The notes below the pieces were generated by a model. It ran no database searches. It had not been told where the DNA came from and was given only the letters and a program-made list of their open reading frames with translations. Positions 5,304 through 12,373 of a stretch of 17,219 bases of DNA are shown piece by piece (the stretch's first letter is position 1; each line of letters opens with the position of its first letter). The stretch spans positions 1 to 17,219 of the forward strand of contig JAEYGD010000540.1 in NCBI GenBank assembly GCA_023402505.1, read 5' to 3'. Position numbers and translations under genes: made by a program. This stretch comes from Actinomycetes bacterium. Its GTDB lineage: Bacteria; Actinomycetota; Actinomycetes; Mycobacteriales; Micromonosporaceae.

Positions 5304-6331
5304 TCGATCCAGCGGTCCAGGGTGCGGGCGGCGGCGCCCGAGTCGACCGACTCGGCGGCCCGGTCCAGGCCGGCGCGCAGCGCCGCGCCCAGATCCCCGT
5401 CGAGTGGGCCCTGGGTGGCCAGCGCGGCAGCCGCGTTGACCAGCACCGCGTGGCGTACCGGCCCGGGCTCGCCGGCCAGCAGGCGGCGCACCACGTCCGC
5501 GTTGTACGCCGCGTCACCGCCCCGCAGGTCGGCGATCGTGGCCCGGGGCACGCCCAGGTCGGCCGCGTCCAGCACCGCCTCCCGGACGGTGCCGCCCTGT
5601 GCGGCCCAGACCCGGGTCGGGGCGGCGGTGGTGAACTCGTCCAGGCCGTCCTCGCCCCGCATGACGAGCACCGAGTCGCCCCGGGCGGCGAAGACGGCCG
5701 CCATCACCGGTGCCATCCGGGCGTCGAAACAGCCGACGGCACCGGCCCGGGGCCGGGCCGGGTTGGTCAGCGGGCCGAGGAAGTTGAACGCGGTCGGCAC
5801 GCCCATCTCGCGGCGGACCGGCCCCGCGTGCCGCATGCCGGGGTGGAACCGGGCGGCGAAGCAGAAGCCGATCCCGGCCTCGGCGACACAGGCGGCCACG
5901 CCCTCCGGGCCCAGGTCGAGCGGGAGCCCGAGGAACTCCAGCACGTCGGCCGTGCCGCAGGACGAGGAGGCGGCGCGGTTGCCGTGCTTGACCACCCGTA
6001 CGCCGGCGCCGGCCACCACCAGCGACGCCATGGTGGAGATGTTCACGGTGTGCGCGAGGTCACCACCGGTGCCCACCACGTCCACGGCGCTCGCCCGCAG
6101 CTCCTCGGGCAACTCGACCGGCACGGCGTGCCGCAGCATGGCCTCCACCAGGCCGGACACCTCGGCGGGCGTCTCGCCCTTGGCGCGCAGCGCGACGGCG
6201 AACGCCGCGATCTGCGCCGGTGCCGCCGAGCCGGACATGATCTCGCCCATGGCCCAGGACGTGTCGGCGGTGGAGAGCTCCTCGCCGCGCAGCAGCGCGG
6301 CGAGCAGGTGCGGCCAGGTCCGATCGCCCAT
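5273..6331 (-). CDS. trpD: anthranilate phosphoribosyltransferase
   Basis: A 352-residue enzyme that joins anthranilate to PRPP in the second committed step of tryptophan synthesis. Seen: an N-terminal helical segment, the PRPP-binding GTGGD (87-91) and NIST (97-100), the loop KHGNRAASS (115-123), the anthranilate-site stretch HPGMRHAGPVRREMG (163-177), and the metal-binding GEDGLDE (226-232). Length is normal. The start is the ATG at 6331-6329 with GGGAGG about 6 nt upstream. No other trp gene is nearby; its place beside the cytochrome genes is an old actinobacterial arrangement (Rv2192c next to ctaE). The last codons share sequence with the downstream repeats. Confidence 0.97.
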   Translation of the reverse strand: MGDRTWPHLLAALLRGEELSTADTSWAMGEIMSGSAAPAQIAAFAVALRAKGETPAEVSGLVEAMLRHAVPVELPEELRASAVDVVGTGGDLAHTVNISTMASLVVAGAGVRVVKHGNRAASSSCGTADVLEFLGLPLDLGPEGVAACVAEAGIGFCFAARFHPGMRHAGPVRREMGVPTAFNFLGPLTNPARPRAGAVGCFDARMAPVMAAVFAARGDSVLVMRGEDGLDEFTTAAPTRVWAAQGGTVREAVLDAADLGVPRATIADLRGGDAAYNADVVRRLLAGEPGPVRHAVLVNAAAALATQGPLDGDLGAALRAGLDRAAESVDSGAAARTLDRWIEVARSSRPVA

Positions 6332-6368
6332 GGTGGGCCTCCCGAGCGGGTCCAGTGGATGGGGAACC

Positions 6369-6389
6369 GGCGCCGGTGGATCCGGCGCC
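6369..6389 (-). terminator. 8-bp GC hairpin between the receiver gene and trpD
   Basis: Positions 6369-6376 pair with 6382-6389 around a 5-nt loop, 24 nt after the stop of the receiver gene and before trpD. It may be a weak terminator or an attenuation point. Confidence 0.4.
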
Positions 6390-6412
6390 GAGGCGGTGCC
6401 GGAGCGGGGACG

Positions 6413-6808
6413 TCAGGCGGGGGCGTGCGTCCGCAGCAGCTCGGCCACCGTCGTGCCGGTGGTCACCGGGTCGAGCGGGTGCACCAGGGTGGCGTCGACC
6501 TCGGCGTACGCGGCGAGCCATCGGTCGGCGGCGCGGGCGATCACGACACAGGTCGGGGGAGCGTCGTCCCGGTCGTCCTTGATCTGGCGGGCGATGCCGA
6601 TGCCGCCGCCGGGGCTGGCCTCGCCGTCGAGGAGCAGGAGGTCGATCTCGTAGTCGTCGACCAGCCGGACGCACTCGTCGTAGGCCGACGCCTCGACGAA
6701 CTCGAGCCGCAGGCCGGGCGCGGGCCGGGTGCCGACGGCGAGCCGCATCCGATCACGGACCTGCGGGTCGTCACTGTAGAGCAGGACGGTGCACAGACGA
6801 TCGCTCAT
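6413..6808 (-). CDS. CheY-like receiver-domain protein (probable pseudo-receiver)
   Basis: A 131-residue stand-alone receiver-like domain with no output domain. Seen: LLYSDDPQVRDR with the acidic pair Asp13/Asp14, and LLLLDGEASPGG with the phosphoacceptor position Asp61. The usual Thr/Ser after strand 4 appears to be Ala91 (VVIARAA), and the invariant Lys-Pro after strand 5 is His110-Pro111 (LVHPLDP). Without those two residues normal phosphorylation switching is doubtful. The start is the ATG at 6808-6806; a GGGAG lies about 12 nt upstream, somewhat far. It lies between the oxidase-assembly gene and trpD on the same strand. Its partner and role are unknown. Confidence 0.75.
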   Translation of the reverse strand: MSDRLCTVLLYSDDPQVRDRMRLAVGTRPAPGLRLEFVEASAYDECVRLVDDYEIDLLLLDGEASPGGGIGIARQIKDDRDDAPPTCVVIARAADRWLAAYAEVDATLVHPLDPVTTGTTVAELLRTHAPA

Positions 6809-6844
6809 CGCTTTTACTGGCTCCCACCTCGTAGCTGCCCGCTG

Positions 6845-6850
6845 ATCGTA
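6845..6850 (-). promoter_or_regulatory. possible -10 box (TACGAT) for the receiver gene
   Basis: Minus-strand TACGAT matches TAnnnT about 36 nt before the receiver ATG and downstream of the assembly-gene hairpin. No clear -35 is visible. Confidence 0.3.
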
Positions 6851-6885
6851 CCGGTAGGTGTGAGAAACGCTACGCCGGGCGGTGA

Positions 6886-6900
6886 CGGCCCGGCGGGCCG
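6886..6900 (-). terminator. short GC hairpin after the CtaG-type gene
   Basis: Positions 6886-6891 pair with 6895-6900 around a 3-nt loop, directly after the stop at 6904. It is compact and has no T-run. Confidence 0.45.
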
Positions 6901-6903
6901 CGC

Positions 6904-7848
6904 TCAGGCGGCGGTCTCCGCGGCCCGTTGGCGGGCCTCCTGCCGGTCCAGCTCGCGGTCGATCCGGCGGGCCTCCCGCTCGGCCTGCCGCATCCACTGC
7001 ACGACCAGCACGGCCAGCATGGTGATGCTGACGAACTCGCCGCCCGCCCACAGGATGCCACCGGCGACCACCTGGTCCTGCCAGGGGTCGGCCCAGGTCA
7101 GGTTGAGCGAGGGGTACCAGTCGCCGCCGAAGAGGGTGCTCGACTGCATGATGGTGAGCCCCAGCACGGTGTGGAACGGCACGGAGAGCAGCATCAGCAG
7201 GGCCCGGCCGGGGTACGGCCAGCGGCCGGGCAGCGGGTCGTGGCCGACCAGCGGCCAGAAGAACACGCAGCCGGTCAGGATGAAGTGCGCGTGCACCACC
7301 TCGTGTGCCCAGGCGTGCTCGAGGGTGTAGCGGTACAGGTCGGTGAAGTAGAGCGCGAACGGGTTGACCACGAAGATCGCGAAGGCGACCAGGGGATAGC
7401 TGTAGACCCGGGCGATCCGGCTGTGCACGATCGCCAGCAGCCGCTTGCGCGGGCGCTGCGGAAGGGTACGCAGGGCCAGCGTGATCGGCGCGCCGAGCGC
7501 CAGGAAGATCGGCGAGACCATGGACAGCACCATGTGCTGGACCATGTGCACCGACAACAGTGCGGTGTCGTACGCGTGCAGGCCGCTGACCGTCACCGCC
7601 GCGATGCCGCCGAGCCCCGGGCCGAGGAAGAAGACCGTGCGGGCGACCGGCCACCGGTCCCCGCGGGCCCGGAGGCGGTGCACGCCGTAGAGGTAGAGCC
7701 CGGCGGCGAGCACCAGGCCGACGGCGAGCCAGCTGTCCAGCCGCGTCTCGGTGAACACCGAGGTGACGGTGAACGGCGGCGGGGTGGCCGCGGTCACCGC
7801 CGGTGCGGCGACCGAGGTAGCGGTGAAGATCGGATCGACGTGCAGCAC
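6904..7848 (-). CDS. ctaG: cytochrome c oxidase assembly protein (caa3 CtaG family)
   Basis: A 314-residue polytopic membrane protein with about seven helices, of the caa3_CtaG type thought to help copper delivery to the oxidase. Seen: the histidine-rich helix motif HMVQHMVL (101-108), a second His cluster in AHEVVHAHF (181-189) and His226 in SVPFHTVLG, all in or next to membrane segments. The C-terminal tail (about 285-314) is charged and probably a cytoplasmic helix. The start is the GTG at 7848-7846; only weak Shine-Dalgarno sequence precedes it, but a TAGGCT box ends 7 nt upstream, which fits a leaderless message. It is divergent from ctaE, which suggests joint control of oxidase synthesis and assembly. 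It is not related to the Cox11-type protein also called CtaG. Confidence 0.88.
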   Translation of the reverse strand: MLHVDPIFTATSVAAPAVTAATPPPFTVTSVFTETRLDSWLAVGLVLAAGLYLYGVHRLRARGDRWPVARTVFFLGPGLGGIAAVTVSGLHAYDTALLSVHMVQHMVLSMVSPIFLALGAPITLALRTLPQRPRKRLLAIVHSRIARVYSYPLVAFAIFVVNPFALYFTDLYRYTLEHAWAHEVVHAHFILTGCVFFWPLVGHDPLPGRWPYPGRALLMLLSVPFHTVLGLTIMQSSTLFGGDWYPSLNLTWADPWQDQVVAGGILWAGGEFVSITMLAVLVVQWMRQAEREARRIDRELDRQEARQRAAETAA

Positions 7849-7855
7849 GCTTTTC

Positions 7856-7861
7856 AGCCTA
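7856..7861 (-). promoter_or_regulatory. -10 box (TAGGCT) placed for a leaderless ctaG message
   Basis: Minus-strand TAGGCT is followed by 7 nt and then the GTG start codon. This spacing puts the transcription start at or next to the start codon. Confidence 0.45.
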
Positions 7862-7879
7862 GGTCAGGCGAACCGGACC

Positions 7880-7891
7880 TCCCCGATCGGG
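7880..7891. promoter_or_regulatory. palindromic element between ctaG and ctaE
   Basis: The 13-nt CTCCCCGATCGGG (7879-7891) is identical to the core of the palindrome upstream of ctaC. It would lie about 32-43 nt upstream of the ctaG start and about 66-77 nt upstream of the ctaE start. Confidence 0.4.
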
Positions 7892-7944
7892 CTGCCCTGG
7901 GCACGGGTTTGGCCCCCCGGTGATCGCGGGCCCCGGTCAAGGGC

Positions 7945-7950
7945 AATAAT
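7945..7950 (+). promoter_or_regulatory. -10-like AATAAT for ctaE-qcrCAB
   Basis: AATAAT matches the important A2 and T6 positions of a -10 box and lies 6 nt before the GTG of ctaE, in an otherwise G/C-rich stretch. A leaderless start is implied. No good -35 was found. Confidence 0.4.
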
Positions 7951-7956
7951 GACCCC

Positions 7957-8556
7957 GTGACTGCGGCCCCAGCGATTGACAAGAGCCGGATCCACTCCCT
8001 GACCCGACCCAACATGGTCAGCGTCGGGACGATCGTGTGGCTCTCCAGTGAACTCATGTTCTTCGCGGCGCTGTTCGCGATGTACTTCTCCATCCGCGCC
8101 GCGGCGCCGGAGCAGTGGGCGGAGCACACGCAGCACCTGAACATCCCGTACGCGACGACGTTCACGGTGATCCTGGTGCTCTCCTCGGTGACGTGCCAGA
8201 TCGGCGTGTTCGCCGCCGAGCGCGGTGACGTGCACGCGCTGCGCCGCTGGTTCACGATCACCTTCGTGATGGGCCTGATCTTCGTGCTCGGCCAGCTCAA
8301 CGAGTACCGGGAGCTGGTGCACGCGGGCATCAAGATCAACGAAGACGGCTACGGGTCGATGTTCTACCTGACCACCGGCTTCCACGGCCTGCACGTGACC
8401 GGCGGTCTGATCGCCTTCGTCATCTTCATGATCCGCACCACCATGGGCCGGTTCACGCCGGCGCAGGCGACCTCGGCGATCGTGGTGTCGTACTACTGGC
8501 ACTTCGTCGACGTGGTGTGGATCGCACTGTACGGCATGATCTACTGGCTCCAGTGA
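7957..8556 (+). CDS. ctaE: cytochrome c oxidase (aa3) subunit III
   Basis: A 199-residue subunit III with five predicted membrane helices, the short form seen in Actinobacteria. Seen: the helix with SSELMFFAALFAMYF (30-44, Glu32 being the conserved acidic residue), GFHGLHVTGG (141-150) and YYWHFVDVVW (179-188). Subunit III carries no redox centre and stabilises the proton-pumping activity of subunit I. The start is the GTG at 7957. AAGGG is 13 nt away, too far for a good ribosome-binding site, while a -10-like box lies 6 nt upstream. It is the first gene of ctaE-qcrC-qcrA-qcrB, which joins oxidase and reductase genes of one supercomplex. Confidence 0.97.
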   Translation: MTAAPAIDKSRIHSLTRPNMVSVGTIVWLSSELMFFAALFAMYFSIRAAAPEQWAEHTQHLNIPYATTFTVILVLSSVTCQIGVFAAERGDVHALRRWFTITFVMGLIFVLGQLNEYRELVHAGIKINEDGYGSMFYLTTGFHGLHVTGGLIAFVIFMIRTTMGRFTPAQATSAIVVSYYWHFVDVVWIALYGMIYWLQ

Positions 8557-8560
8557 TCTT

Positions 8561-8580
8561 GGCGCGTCACGAACCGCGCC
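8561..8580 (+). other. small hairpin between ctaE and qcrC
   Basis: Positions 8561-8566 pair with 8575-8580 around an 8-nt loop, 4 nt after the ctaE stop. It is probably too weak to end transcription of an operon whose next gene is needed in equal amount; it could be an RNA-processing or stability element. Confidence 0.35.
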
Positions 8581-8628
8581 GCTGCTCCGTCCCCTCTGGC
8601 AAGGTCCAACCGGTTAAGGACACAGGTC

Positions 8629-9462
8629 ATGACTTCTGACAACGACCGCCGACGCGGTCTGCTCGCGCGGCTGCGCGGGCGGCCCGCAGCGCGCAGCAGG
8701 GGCCGCCGCCGGCTGGGTGCCGCGGTCCGGCTGCTGGCCGCGCTCATGCTGGCCGGCGGTGCCTACACGGTCTTCGCTCCCGGCGTGCAGGCGCAGGACA
8801 ACCCGCCGCTGTCCGGCGCCGCCGCGGAGGGCAAGGCGCTGTTCGACGTGAGCTGTGTGACCTGCCACGGCCGCAACGCGCAGGGTGTCGAGGGACGGGG
8901 CCCGAGCCTGATCGGCGTCGGCGCCGCCTCGGTCGAGTTCCAGGTGAGCACCGGCCGGATGCCGATGGCCCGCCAGGAGGCCCAGGCGCAGCGCAAGCCG
9001 GTGGTCTTCACCGACGAGGAGACCCGCCAGCTCGCCCAGTACGTCCAGGAGCTCGGCGGCGGCCCGGTGGTGCCGGAGGGCAACCTGCACGAGGGTGGCA
9101 ACCTCGCCGCCGGTGGCGAGCTGTTCCGGATCAACTGCTCGCAGTGCCACGCCTTCGGCGGTGGCGGCGGCGCCCTCTCCTCGGGCAAGTACGCGCCGAG
9201 CCTGGCCCCGGCCACCGACCGGCAGATCTACGCGGCCATGCTGAGCGGCCCGCAGAACATGCCCGTCTTCGGCGACAACCAGATCACGCCGGAGCAGAAG
9301 GCGGACATCATCGCCTACATCCAGCAGACGCTGAAGGACACCGGCGACCCGGGTGGCTTCAACCTCGGCCGCTACGGCCCCTCGACCGAGGGCCTGGCCG
9401 TCTTCCTGGTGGGCATCGTCGCGCTGGTCTTCGCCAGCCTGTGGATTGCGGGCAAGTCGTGA
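8629..9462 (+). CDS. qcrC: cytochrome bcc reductase, diheme cytochrome c subunit
   Basis: A 277-residue membrane-bound diheme cytochrome c. Two heme-attachment motifs are visible, CVTCH (76-80) and CSQCH (170-174), each starting one c-type domain; GRMPMA (109-114) and NMPVF (210-214) may supply the axial methionines. An Arg-rich N-terminus with a hydrophobic segment (about 31-52) directs export, and a C-terminal helix (about 254-274) anchors it. In Actinobacteria this subunit replaces soluble cytochrome c and links the reductase straight to the CuA site of CtaC. The start is the ATG at 8629 with AAGGA at 8616-8620 and an 8-nt spacer. Length is close to M. tuberculosis QcrC. Confidence 0.97.
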   Translation: MTSDNDRRRGLLARLRGRPAARSRGRRRLGAAVRLLAALMLAGGAYTVFAPGVQAQDNPPLSGAAAEGKALFDVSCVTCHGRNAQGVEGRGPSLIGVGAASVEFQVSTGRMPMARQEAQAQRKPVVFTDEETRQLAQYVQELGGGPVVPEGNLHEGGNLAAGGELFRINCSQCHAFGGGGGALSSGKYAPSLAPATDRQIYAAMLSGPQNMPVFGDNQITPEQKADIIAYIQQTLKDTGDPGGFNLGRYGPSTEGLAVFLVGIVALVFASLWIAGKS

Positions 9463-9473
9463 CCGGACGACCC

Positions 9474-9533
9474 GTGAGTGACATTGCGCTGGTGTCGCGT
9501 GTCGGCACCGCCCGTAGTGAGGTGACGGCATGA
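9474..9533 (+). other. 19-codon micro-ORF overlapping the qcrA start
   Basis: In the 67-nt gap between qcrC and qcrA, a GTG at 9474 opens a 19-codon frame whose TGA (9531-9533) overlaps the qcrA ATG (ATGA). There is only a weak G-rich ribosome-binding candidate. It may couple translation into qcrA or be chance. Confidence 0.25.
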
Positions 9534-10618
9534 CCACCCACACCGAGCACCAGGCACAGCAGGGCCGGGAGCCGCTCGACGTGAACGACCCGCGGCTGAG
9601 CCGCTTCGACATCGTCCGCGAGGGCGCGCGCCGGGACGACATCGAGATCGTCCACTACGAGCCGCAGTACGTCCCGGGCAGCAAGGCCGAGCGGAGGATG
9701 ACGCGTACGGTCGCGTCGTTCTTCCTGCTCACCGGCATCGCCGCCACCGCCTTCCTGGCGATCTACATCTGGTGGCCGTGGGAGTACGCCCCGGGTCGCG
9801 GCGGCGACAAGTGGTACACGCCGCTGCTCGGCGTCACCCTGGGCATCGCCCTGCTCGGCATCGGCTTCGGCATCCTCACCTGGGGCAAGAAGCTGCTGCC
9901 GAAGGAGGTCTCGATCCAGGACCGGCACGAGGGCGCGGTCAGCGAGGACGACCGCACCGTCACCGGCCAGACGATGCTCTACATGGCTGACGAGCTGGGC
10001 GTGAAGCGCCGCCCGCTGCTCGGCATCTCGCTGCTGGCCGGTCTGGCGCCGGTCGGCGCGGTGGCCGCGGCGCCGCTGGTGGGTGGCCTGATCTCCGACC
10101 CCCACAAGAACAACCAGATGTTCACCACCGGCTTCGCGCCCACCGAGGGCGGCCAGAAGGTCCGGCTGGTCCGTGAGGACGGTCGCCCGGTGCGCCCGGC
10201 CGACGTGAGCGCCGGCGGCCAGATCACCGTCTTCCCGGGGATCGACCACGGGGTGAGCAACCGGCACGCCGACTCCCCGACGCTGCTGATCCACCTGCGG
10301 GACGAGGACGCCCAGGCGTCCCGCCGCGCCAACGAGCGGATCGGCCACGGCGACTACATGTGGGGCAACTACGCGGCCTACTCGAAGATCTGCACGCACG
10401 CCGGCTGCCCCGCCAGCCTGTACGAGCAGCAGACCAACCGGCTGCTCTGCCCGTGCCACCAGTCGCAGTTCCTGATCACCGACAACGCGAAGCCCATCTT
10501 CGGCCCGGCCAGCCGGCGGCTGCCCCAGCTGCCGATCGAGGTCGACGCCGAGGGCTACTTCGTGGCTACGTCCGACTACACCGAGACCGTCGGGCCCGAC
10601 TTCTGGGAGCGGCCGTGA
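9530..10618 (+). CDS. qcrA: cytochrome bcc reductase, Rieske iron-sulfur subunit
   Basis: A 362-residue Rieske protein with the long actinobacterial N-terminal region: a hydrophilic head (1-57), three membrane helices (about 59-81, 97-118 and 163-188), then the periplasmic-side Rieske domain. The 2Fe-2S ligands are in CTHAGC (Cys288, His290) and CPCHQSQF (Cys307, His310), with Cys293 and Cys309 forming the expected disulfide. It accepts an electron from menaquinol at the Qo site of QcrB and passes it to QcrC. The start is the ATG at 9530, with GAGGTGAC directly upstream. Its stop codon overlaps the qcrB start (GTGA). Confidence 0.97.
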   Translation: MTTHTEHQAQQGREPLDVNDPRLSRFDIVREGARRDDIEIVHYEPQYVPGSKAERRMTRTVASFFLLTGIAATAFLAIYIWWPWEYAPGRGGDKWYTPLLGVTLGIALLGIGFGILTWGKKLLPKEVSIQDRHEGAVSEDDRTVTGQTMLYMADELGVKRRPLLGISLLAGLAPVGAVAAAPLVGGLISDPHKNNQMFTTGFAPTEGGQKVRLVREDGRPVRPADVSAGGQITVFPGIDHGVSNRHADSPTLLIHLRDEDAQASRRANERIGHGDYMWGNYAAYSKICTHAGCPASLYEQQTNRLLCPCHQSQFLITDNAKPIFGPASRRLPQLPIEVDAEGYFVATSDYTETVGPDFWERP

Positions 10619-12240
10619 AGCGGCGAAAGTTTGACATGGCAGCCGTCCCGGGCAACGCCGCCCGGGGGGTGGACGACCGCTTCCAGGTGGCCACCCCGCT
10701 GCGTCGGCTGCTGAACAAGGTCTTCCCGGACCACTGGTCCTTCCTGCTCGGCGAGATCGCGCTCTTCTCGTTCATCGTCCTGCTGCTGACCGGTGTCTTC
10801 CTGACGTTCTTCTTCGAGCCGGCGATGACCGAGGTGGTCTACAACGGCAGCTACGCCCCGCTGCGGGGCACGCCGATGTCGGCCGCGTACGCCTCCACGC
10901 TGGACATCTCGTTCGACGTGCGCGGTGGCCTGATCATGCGGCAGATGCACCACTGGTCGGCGCTGCTGTTCATGGCCGCCATCGTGGTGCACATGCTGCG
11001 CGTCTTCTTCACCGGCGCGTTCCGCAAGCCGCGCGAGACCAACTGGATCATCGGCTCGCTGCTGTTCTGGGTGGGCTTCCTCGCCGGCTTCACCGGCTAC
11101 TCGCTGCCGGACGACGGCCTCTCCGGCACCGGCCTGCGGATCGCCTCGGCGATCATGCTGTCGATCCCGGTGGTCGGCTCGTGGCTCACTTCGTCGATCT
11201 TCGACGGCGAGTTCCCCGGCATGATCATCATCAGCCGCTTCTACATCGCCCACGTGCTGCTGGTCCCGGGCCTGCTGCTGGCGCTGATCAGCGTCCACCT
11301 GGGCCTGGTGTTCAAGCAGAAGCACACCCAGTGGCCCGGCCCCGGCCGGACCAACGGCAACGTGGTCGGCGAGCGGATGTTCCCGCGGTACGCGCTGAAG
11401 CAGGGCGGCTTCTTCATGGTCGTCTTCGGCGTGATCGCGCTGATGGGCGGTCTGTTCCAGATCAACCCGGTCTGGCTGTTCGGCCCGTACGAGGCGTGGG
11501 TGGTCTCGGCCGCGAGCCAGCCGGACTGGTACGTCATGTTCCTCGACGGCTCCACCCGGTTGATGCCCGCCTGGGAGATCAACATTCCGATCGGCGACGG
11601 GTACGTGATCCCGCCGCTGTTCTGGCCCACCGTCGTCCTACCGGGCATCCTGGTCGCGATCTCGACGCTCTACCCGTTCCTGGAGGCCCGGCACCTGAAG
11701 GACCGCAAGAGCCACAACCTGCTCCAGCGGCCCCGCGACGTGCCGGCGCGCACCGGGCTCGGCGCCATGGCGATCGCCTTCTTCCTGGTGCTGACCCTCT
11801 CCGGGGCGAACGACGTCATCGCCGACAAGTTCCAGATCAGCCTCAACGCGATGACCTGGGCGGGCCGGATCGGTCTGCTGATCCTCCCGCCGATCGCGTA
11901 CTACGTGACCTACCGGATCTGCCTGGGCCTCCAGCAGCACGACCGGGAGGTTCTCGCCCACGGTGTCGAGACCGGCATCATCCGGCGGCTGCCGGACGGC
12001 CGGTTCATCGAGGTCCACCAGCCGCTCAGCGCGGCCGACGGCCACGACGGGCACGGCGAGCTGGAGTACGCGGGCTGGGTCGTCCCGAAGAAGATGAACC
12101 GGCTCGGTGCCCTCGGCCCGGCGATCCGGGGCTTCTTCTACCCGATCGAGAAGCCGGCCGAGGCGCCGGTCTCGCCGGGGCACCCACCGGTCGAGCCCCG
12201 CGGTGAGCGGGAGGAGATCGGCAGCGGCGAGCGCCGCTGA
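10615..12240 (+). CDS. qcrB: cytochrome bcc reductase, cytochrome b subunit
   Basis: A 541-residue diheme cytochrome b that oxidises menaquinol at Qo and reduces it at Qi. Heme ligands are visible as His112 and His126 (MHHWSA ... VVHMLR) and His213 and His228 (IAHVLL ... SVHLGL); the 14- and 15-residue spacings resemble the b6 type. The Qo motif is PDWY (303-306) in place of the classical PEWY, usual for this group. A hydrophilic tail of about 100 residues follows the last helix. The start is the GTG at 10615, overlapping the qcrA stop by 4 nt, which implies coupled translation; the frame is open upstream only inside qcrA. QcrB is the target of Q203-type inhibitors in mycobacteria. A terminator hairpin follows. 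Confidence 0.97.
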   Translation: MKRRKFDMAAVPGNAARGVDDRFQVATPLRRLLNKVFPDHWSFLLGEIALFSFIVLLLTGVFLTFFFEPAMTEVVYNGSYAPLRGTPMSAAYASTLDISFDVRGGLIMRQMHHWSALLFMAAIVVHMLRVFFTGAFRKPRETNWIIGSLLFWVGFLAGFTGYSLPDDGLSGTGLRIASAIMLSIPVVGSWLTSSIFDGEFPGMIIISRFYIAHVLLVPGLLLALISVHLGLVFKQKHTQWPGPGRTNGNVVGERMFPRYALKQGGFFMVVFGVIALMGGLFQINPVWLFGPYEAWVVSAASQPDWYVMFLDGSTRLMPAWEINIPIGDGYVIPPLFWPTVVLPGILVAISTLYPFLEARHLKDRKSHNLLQRPRDVPARTGLGAMAIAFFLVLTLSGANDVIADKFQISLNAMTWAGRIGLLILPPIAYYVTYRICLGLQQHDREVLAHGVETGIIRRLPDGRFIEVHQPLSAADGHDGHGELEYAGWVVPKKMNRLGALGPAIRGFFYPIEKPAEAPVSPGHPPVEPRGEREEIGSGERR

Positions 12241-12255
12241 ACCCCAGCACCCTCG

Positions 12256-12290
12256 CGTGGCGCCCCCCGGCGCATCCGGCCGGCGCCACG
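12256..12290 (+). terminator. terminator hairpin after qcrB
   Basis: Positions 12256-12264 pair perfectly with 12282-12290. The 17-nt interior is itself GC-rich and can fold further. It begins 15 nt after the qcrB stop. Confidence 0.7.
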
Positions 12291-12316
12291 GGCGTTTGCG
12301 GGCCGGGGGCGACGGA

Positions 12317-12341
12317 GGAATAACCCCGGCCAGCCGGGTAT
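12317..12341 (+). promoter_or_regulatory. possible ECF-sigma-type promoter for the DUF4142 gene
   Basis: GGAAT at 12317-12321 is followed, 16 nt later, by GTAT at 12338-12341. This resembles promoters of stress-related ECF sigma factors (GGAAT with GTT or similar about 16-18 nt away). The leader to the ATG at 12374 would be about 25 nt. Confidence 0.35.
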
Positions 12342-12373
12342 CCGTGCGGTCCAACGTCTCAAGGGGGGGAAGT

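Noticed and set aside
4724..7330. A very long plus-strand open frame (over 850 codons) across the zinc-ribbon, trpD and receiver genes
   Set aside because: It is antisense to genes with clear motifs, has no recognisable domain and an Arg/Gly/Val-heavy composition typical of shadow frames in GC-rich DNA.
8557..8628. Terminator splitting ctaE from qcrCAB
   Set aside because: The hairpin is only 6 bp with an 8-nt loop and the genes belong to one conserved operon; read-through is more likely.
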